From: Bacteroidota bacterium
GTDB lineage: Bacteria; Bacteroidota; Bacteroidia; Cytophagales; Cyclobacteriaceae
DNA length: 9,398 nt
Assembly (NCBI GenBank): GCA_023431285.1
Contig: JAEYXN010000326.1
Coordinates: 1-9,398, forward strand
Reading direction: 5' to 3'
Shown here: positions 6,085 through 9,398 of the stretch, piece after piece
Layout: every line of letters begins with the position of its first letter
How positions within the stretch are numbered: position 1 is the first letter of the stretch
The notes under the pieces: model-generated
What the model saw: the letters and a program-made list of their open reading frames with translations, nothing else
Told to the model about the DNA's origin: nothing
The model's database searches: none
Program-made: the position numbers and the translations under genes

Positions 6085-6290
6085 GGCATGCCCCCTTCCG
6101 CCTCCGAAGCCACTACCCACGACCCACCCCGCTTCGGACACATCCTCCCCGCGGGGTCGCGCTTTACGGCCTCGCCAGTCCGCCTCCTTCGCCCAGCGCG
6201 CAACCCCCGCTGCTCCGGAGGCACGCACATTCCACTTCGGGCTCAAACAAGCCTTCAATCGCTCATGCGGGTTCCCGCTGGTACGTGAGG
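6085..6290. repeat. GC-rich non-coding island, possibly a dispersed repeat
   Basis: Counting 6091-6240 gives 107 G/C of 150 (about 71%), whereas sampled gene sequence nearby is around 40%. It contains several dyads: TCCGAAGC at 6103-6110 with GCTTCGGA at 6131-6138, the perfect palindrome CCCCGCGGGG at 6147-6156, and CTCCGGAG at 6213-6220. A strand bias is visible (long pyrimidine runs on plus). Such patches look like dispersed intergenic repeats, but only a genome comparison could show that. Confidence 0.4.
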
Positions 6291-6340
6291 TCTGTCTTAT
6301 CAAAAAGTTGAATTGTGACTGATCGGCCGGAGGTTCTTAT

Positions 6341-6420
6341 TTAGCGTACGCTATACAGTTCGAGTTAACAGCACGGACGTTAAGAATCTACACCACCGCA
6401 TATGTTATAGCCGTTGTTGG
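6341..6420. other. Inverted-repeat-rich block, possible recombination site
   Basis: Within 80 nt there are a perfect 10-bp palindrome AGCGTACGCT (6343-6352), GCTATA (6350-6355) with TATAGC (6406-6411), TTAAC (6365-6369) with GTTAA (6379-6383), and AACAgcACGG (6367-6376) pairing with CCGTTGTT (6411-6418) if the two bases gc bulge out. Some pairings exclude each other. Imperfect stems with extrahelical bases are a feature of integron attC sites, and the block lies at the end of the right-hand gene cluster, but no integrase is visible and the match to attC core boxes is poor. Confidence 0.25.
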
Positions 6421-6496
6421 ATGCTGGCAATTTTTAACCGAAATTTCTTTCGTTCTCAATTGTCTTTAGGTCGTCTTGTCAGGCGGGAAAGTGTTT

Positions 6497-7189
6497 TTAT
6501 TTTGTATCGTCGACAATGATTGGATAGTGGGAGTTGTCAATCGTATCCGGCTTTAGCCTTCGTTTCATTCTTTCCCGATCCCATCTGAGGTCTTGATACC
6601 AATAGCTCTCGTACAACAGATTGTAAGCAGACAGATTAAGGCCCAAATTTCTCAAGTACTCAAAATTGTACTTTGCCTCTGCTTCATTCTCAGGCTGCTT
6701 AAACTTTATTCTAAGAAGATGGTATATCGTGTCGTTTGTTAGCTGCTCCCTGAATGGCAGTCCGACCTTATTTAACAGCTCTTCCCTCACTTCTTTCAGA
6801 ACTGCAAAAACAGTCGTGTCGTTTTGCTCGATTTTCCTTCGCTCCCAAAACTCTTTATAGTATTTTGTCGCATCTGCTGATTCAGGGTATGTTAGAATCA
6901 GACTGTCAATCAGGGTTGAGCAAGGTTTATTGATGTAGCTCCATATCATGCACGGATTTGAGGTTAGCTCCTCATCTGAAAATAGTTTATTGTAGCCGTA
7001 CTTCTTAAATGTCTCGTGAAGAGTGCGAATATTCTCCGGTTTTCGGACCCACACATTCAGGCTAAAGATTTGGTCAGACGGGTTATAGAAACTCAACCTC
7101 GCGTCGGAATAGAAGGAACTGTCAATCGATTCATTTCGGCTACTGCAGGAAACGAGAACTAAGAGGTATATGATTATAGATTGTCTCAT
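6497..7189 (-). CDS. Predicted lipoprotein, 230 aa, unknown function
   Basis: From ATG 7189 the protein begins MRQSIIIYLLVLVSC, a very short lipoprotein signal with lipobox L-V-S-C and Cys15 as the lipidated residue. The mature 216 residues are soluble, charged and rich in aromatic residues, mostly helical in appearance, with a C-terminal segment LLYESYWYQDLRWDRERMKR that may bind another surface. Two further cysteines lie in SNPCMIW and NKPCSTL. I recognise no family. A TTG two codons upstream (7195) is possible, but the ATG gives a normal signal peptide. It is 22 nt behind the four-helix membrane protein gene and in the same direction, so probably in the same operon; periplasmic or outer-membrane location is inferred. 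The inverted-repeat block lies just after its end. Confidence 0.65.
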   Translation of the reverse strand: MRQSIIIYLLVLVSCSSRNESIDSSFYSDARLSFYNPSDQIFSLNVWVRKPENIRTLHETFKKYGYNKLFSDEELTSNPCMIWSYINKPCSTLIDSLILTYPESADATKYYKEFWERRKIEQNDTTVFAVLKEVREELLNKVGLPFREQLTNDTIYHLLRIKFKQPENEAEAKYNFEYLRNLGLNLSAYNLLYESYWYQDLRWDRERMKRRLKPDTIDNSHYPIIVDDTK

Positions 7190-7211
7190 CGTCAATATGT
7201 ATCCGACCCAA

Positions 7212-7628
7212 CTATTTCAATACAGATTTTATTAAACTGAAACCCAGAACCAACGTTACCAATATTGCACCACCAACAAAATCCCATAGAACCACTGCTA
7301 TTGTTCCTGAGTCAGGATGTGTCCAACTTCCCACGGTATCTGCCCAATTCTTAAAATGTAAAAAGGTCGATAATGCAAGTGTAAGTACTGTAATATGCCA
7401 CACAACAATCGTCGTCCTTACCCCCATTCTATCGTTGAGCCGAAAATTTACCGCTAATAAGTAAACCGGCGCAATGACCATTGTAACAAACGCTTCAAAA
7501 ACAGTGATGCCTGTCTGGTCAACAGTACTACCATTAGTCCAGACCATCCGGGCTATCAGATGCACCAGGGTAACAGGGACGATGTTCCACGCAACAAGTT
7601 TTACCCAATGTGTCATTTCATTTTTCAT
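7212..7628 (-). CDS. Four-helix membrane protein, 138 aa, unknown function
   Basis: From ATG 7628 the product is MKNEMTHWVKLVAWNIVPVT onward, with four hydrophobic helices at about residues 8-26, 42-60, 66-84 and 105-130, joined by short loops (NFRLNDRMGVRTT and HFKNWADTVGSWTHPDSGT), and a short Lys-containing tail. It is an integral inner-membrane protein; I do not recognise the family and see no catalytic motif. The frame is open upstream into the signal peptidase homologue, so ATG 7661 (149 residues) or 7616 are other possible starts. The N-terminal part before 7661 has a poor, shadow-like composition and overlaps the peptidase gene, so it is excluded. The gene lies 91 nt behind that gene and 22 nt before the lipoprotein gene, in one direction. 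Confidence 0.6.
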   Translation of the reverse strand: MKNEMTHWVKLVAWNIVPVTLVHLIARMVWTNGSTVDQTGITVFEAFVTMVIAPVYLLAVNFRLNDRMGVRTTIVVWHITVLTLALSTFLHFKNWADTVGSWTHPDSGTIAVVLWDFVGGAILVTLVLGFSLIKSVLK

Positions 7629-7719
7629 AAGGAGTTTCCGGTAGTGCTTCGCAAGGCACATGTAAAATGTCGAGTTCTCCGTTGCCGCGTGAAATAATCC
7701 AAGTTTTCGACCACCTTCC

Positions 7720-8598
7720 CTACTCTCTAGTGAAGTCAATGTTCCGCCTGTCAGACGTAGCTCCCCAATAACCATAGATCACCCGTCCTAAGATGTCACT
7801 TTCTTTGATTGTTCCAATGAATCTGCTATCAAAGGCATTGTCTCGATTGTCGCCCATCAAGAAATATTCGTTTTCCGGAACAAGGGTTTTACCATAAGTT
7901 CGTGGCTCTGGAAATGCCAGGTTCTTATGTCTCAAGGTTAATATTATCTTAGCCGGGTTCAATTGTTCGCGATATTGAATTACCTCCTGGTTATCAAGTA
8001 TGTACTCAACATCTGCCGCTAATTCGTTCAATCCACTATTCAAGTAAACCTTTCCCTCCCGGATTTCAATTGAATCACCTGGCAATCCAATTACTCTGAA
8101 GGTCCAGATGCCACCTCTTGGTGAATTAAACACAACAATGTCTCCCTGCCGAATTGGATTGTTGTCATAATATCTTAGACTGGCCACAACTTTATCTCCG
8201 GGCTGCATTGTTGGATGCATTGCAGGAGTAGGTATATTAAATGTCTGAATTCCTGCAGATGTTGAGAAGTCAAGAAAAATCCTGATTGCCCCAAAGGCCA
8301 AAGCAAATGATAGGTATACATACCATTTGTTATAAGATTTTAGCTTATCGTTCCTATGCTTCCTGGCTTGAATAAAACCATCGGCCATTCTGTATACCAG
8401 GAATGAAATCAAAAACGAAACTAAGACCACAAGGCCGCTTACCTTGTTAAGCATTCCTGTGGCTCCAAATGCAATGGGCACGAATAAATCAATGGCCAGA
8501 AAACCAAATCCCTTCCTTGGTTGTCCATTGTATATTTGTCCGAGTCCCGGAACGATGGAAAGTACTAATGCTGAAAATGGGGTTCTGGTTTTTACCAT
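7720..8598 (-). CDS. Signal peptidase I homologue (family S26) lacking its catalytic Ser and Lys
   Basis: 292 residues. Residues 1-110 carry about four hydrophobic helices, beginning with SIVPGLGQIYNGQPRKG, an N-terminal extension also seen fused to some signal peptidases. The S26 fold follows: box B is IPTPAMHPTM (122-131) where active enzymes have I-P-S-x-S-M-x-P-T, so the nucleophile position is Ala126 (codon GCA). Box C QGDIVVFNSP (151-160) is kept. Box D is TFRVIGLPGD (166-175) where K-R-V-I-G-L-P-G-D is expected, so the general-base Lys is Phe167. Box E GDNRDNAFDSR (249-259) is nearly perfect, with Ala for Ser at 255. The frame is intact and the fold-defining residues are conserved, so this looks like a maintained pseudo-enzyme rather than a decaying gene. 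It should not cleave signal peptides; binding, chaperone or regulatory roles are open. Probably co-transcribed with the genes at 6497-7628. Confidence 0.88.
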   Translation of the reverse strand: MVKTRTPFSALVLSIVPGLGQIYNGQPRKGFGFLAIDLFVPIAFGATGMLNKVSGLVVLVSFLISFLVYRMADGFIQARKHRNDKLKSYNKWYVYLSFALAFGAIRIFLDFSTSAGIQTFNIPTPAMHPTMQPGDKVVASLRYYDNNPIRQGDIVVFNSPRGGIWTFRVIGLPGDSIEIREGKVYLNSGLNELAADVEYILDNQEVIQYREQLNPAKIILTLRHKNLAFPEPRTYGKTLVPENEYFLMGDNRDNAFDSRFIGTIKESDILGRVIYGYWGATSDRRNIDFTRE

Positions 8599-8673
8599 GG
8601 TTTAATATTCATTGACCTGAAATAATCGAGGCGTCATCGAAACATCCACCATTCATCGCCGGGGTTGTTGTCG

Positions 8674-8829
8674 CTATCGATCTTTAAACGTCTCTTCGTA
8701 CTGCTGCAGCTCTAAAAATACCTCCTTGTACCACCGCTGTAGTCTACCCCGATTAAAATTTTTGTCGGAAAGTTCGCTTTCCCTTAATCCATACCAGTCG
8801 TCTCTGAAGATGCTTTCGTACTCACTCAA
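8674..8829 (-). CDS. Small ORF, or frameshifted C-terminus of the preceding membrane protein
   Basis: The minus-strand frame between TAA at 8845-8847 and TAG at 8674 encodes LLRQILSEYESIFRDDWYGL and continues to LQRWYKEVFLELQQYEE, a well-composed, helical, charged sequence. There is no ATG; TTG 8829 would give 51 residues. It begins only 8 nt after the stop of the gene ending at 8838, and a one-base backward shift there reads DNY-LRQILSEYE without interruption. So it is either a small TTG-start gene coupled to its neighbour or the true C-terminus of that protein split by a lost base. I slightly prefer the second. It ends 75 nt before the signal peptidase homologue. Confidence 0.4.
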   Translation of the reverse strand: MSEYESIFRDDWYGLRESELSDKNFNRGRLQRWYKEVFLELQQYEETFKDR

Positions 8830-8837
8830 AATTTGTC

Positions 8838-9398
8838 TCAGTAATTATCTCTTACCGAGTCGTTACTAATTTCAATCTGTCGATAAACATCTCGAGGTAA
8901 TGCAAATGGCCATCGCCCCGATTTGTCGTTCCAGTCTTTTGTTGCTAACGAGTTAATTGCAGTCTTTTTAATTGCAATAAGTTCTAATACCACCCTGTCA
9001 GTGGGGATAGGTAATGCGCTTGCGAATCTATTTTTTAGCGCTCGAGCTTGCCTGACCACTCTTTCTTTTCTATTAAATCTGATAGTTTCAATTGCCTGCC
9101 CTGAAAACTGGATGCCCTTTGATTGCCCTTTACTTATTTCGTTGTCCACGATTTGATTATAAGGCGCCATGTATTCATACCACGAGTCGTTTAATTTTTT
9201 TTGATCTATTGGTGAAGCCAATGCCAAAATCCCCGACAATACAACATACACAACGATGGATTTGAAAAACCAATCCCCAGACCTTAATGAAAGTCGAATC
9301 CCGGTCCAAATATTAAGAAATAATATGCTTGGCAACAGGAACAAAAGAAGGAGAAATTCCTTTGACAGATTTAAATGATCATCATACCCGTCCAGATC
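8838..9398 (-). CDS. Membrane protein, 5' part beyond the right edge, unknown function
   Basis: The frame is open from the last base of the window (Asp at 9398-9396) to TGA at 8838, so the start lies outside; the TTG at 9344 should not be taken as a start. The 186 visible residues begin with about 13 polar residues, then two hydrophobic helices (about residues 15-29 and 44-61 of the visible part), then a mostly helical soluble domain with SWYEYMAPYNQIVDNE, RFNRKERVVRQARALKNRF and a C-terminal KSGRWPFALPRDVYRQIEIS segment. I recognise no family. Co-oriented with the genes at 6497-8598 and probably heading the same transcript. The C-terminus may have been cut by a frameshift at about 8840 (see the adjoining small ORF). 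Confidence 0.6.
   Translation of the reverse strand, partial: DLDGYDDHLNLSKEFLLLLFLLPSILFLNIWTGIRLSLRSGDWFFKSIVVYVVLSGILALASPIDQKKLNDSWYEYMAPYNQIVDNEISKGQSKGIQFSGQAIETIRFNRKERVVRQARALKNRFASALPIPTDRVVLELIAIKKTAINSLATKDWNDKSGRWPFALPRDVYRQIEISNDSVRDNY

Larger units (their letters stand above)
5966..6496. other. Long intergenic region: GC-rich island and structured block, no convincing gene
   Basis: About 530 nt. The left 110 nt is ordinary sequence upstream of the broken gene. About 6085-6290 is strikingly GC-rich. About 6341-6420 is rich in inverted repeats. The last 70 nt is A/T-rich sequence downstream of the lipoprotein gene. Reading frames are open on both strands in the GC-rich part, but they overlap each other and encode low-complexity Arg/Gly/Pro-rich products, so I do not call a gene. 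Confidence 0.6.

Noticed and set aside
5925..6303. Long overlapping frames on both strands through the GC-rich region
   Set aside because: They overlap one another in several frames, have Arg/Gly/Pro-biased composition without domain-like blocks, and follow from the scarcity of stop codons in GC-rich DNA.
7190..7195. TTG 7195 as start of the 230-residue lipoprotein
   Set aside because: ATG 7189 lies two codons downstream and already gives a full lipoprotein signal peptide.
7629..7775. Upstream extension of the four-helix membrane protein into the signal peptidase gene
   Set aside because: The first ~38 residues have no hydrophobic or family-like pattern and overlap the well-supported peptidase frame.

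Overview
The window reads as an accessory stretch of a Bacteroidota chromosome, most likely a Cytophagales-type soil or aquatic bacterium. This rests on the gene families (AraC regulator with the DUF6597-type N-terminus, DUF1772, DUF1801, a BAAT-C-type hydrolase, a widespread conserved hypothetical at 4507-5229), on short lipoprotein signals, and on the near absence of Shine-Dalgarno sequences. The genus is not determinable by eye. Almost everything is on the minus strand; the single clear plus-strand gene is the hydrolase at 2464-3324.

Layout, left to right. 1-420: a DUF1772 membrane protein cut by the left edge. 477-1325: its likely upstream regulator, an AraC-family gene broken by one in-frame TAA. 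1398-2080: a DUF1801 gene followed by a small lipoprotein gene, overlapping at ATGA. 2132-2463: a divergent intergenic region with a 13-bp palindrome, an 11-bp tandem repeat and an ATCA tract. 2464-3324: secreted or membrane-anchored alpha/beta hydrolase. 3337-3599: probable small two-helix membrane protein with a frameshift. 3621-4145: exported TIMP/netrin-like protein whose predicted mature N-terminus is Cys-x-Cys.

4326-5965 looks like a cassette-type region: a gene broken by two frameshifts (5226-5965), a conserved hypothetical (4507-5229) whose start overlaps the stop of that gene, and an imperfect second copy of the broken gene's 3' end just beyond the hypothetical, so the hypothetical sits between two in-frame copies of a tail sequence. 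Next come an approximately 70% GC non-coding island (about 6085-6290) and a block rich in inverted repeats (about 6341-6420) that separate this region from the right-hand cluster.

6497-9398 holds co-oriented envelope genes: a lipoprotein, a four-helix membrane protein, a signal peptidase I homologue, and the 3' part of a membrane protein that runs off the right edge, with a small coding tail behind it. The standout is the signal peptidase homologue (7720-8598): the fold motifs are intact, but the nucleophile Ser is Ala and the general-base Lys is Phe, so it should be catalytically dead. This pseudo-peptidase and its membrane and lipoprotein neighbours are the best candidate here for something undescribed.

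Caution: up to five reading frames in 9.4 kb look broken (three reasonably clear, two inferred). That could be real decay of an accessory region, but base or indel errors in the assembly cannot be excluded from sequence alone.
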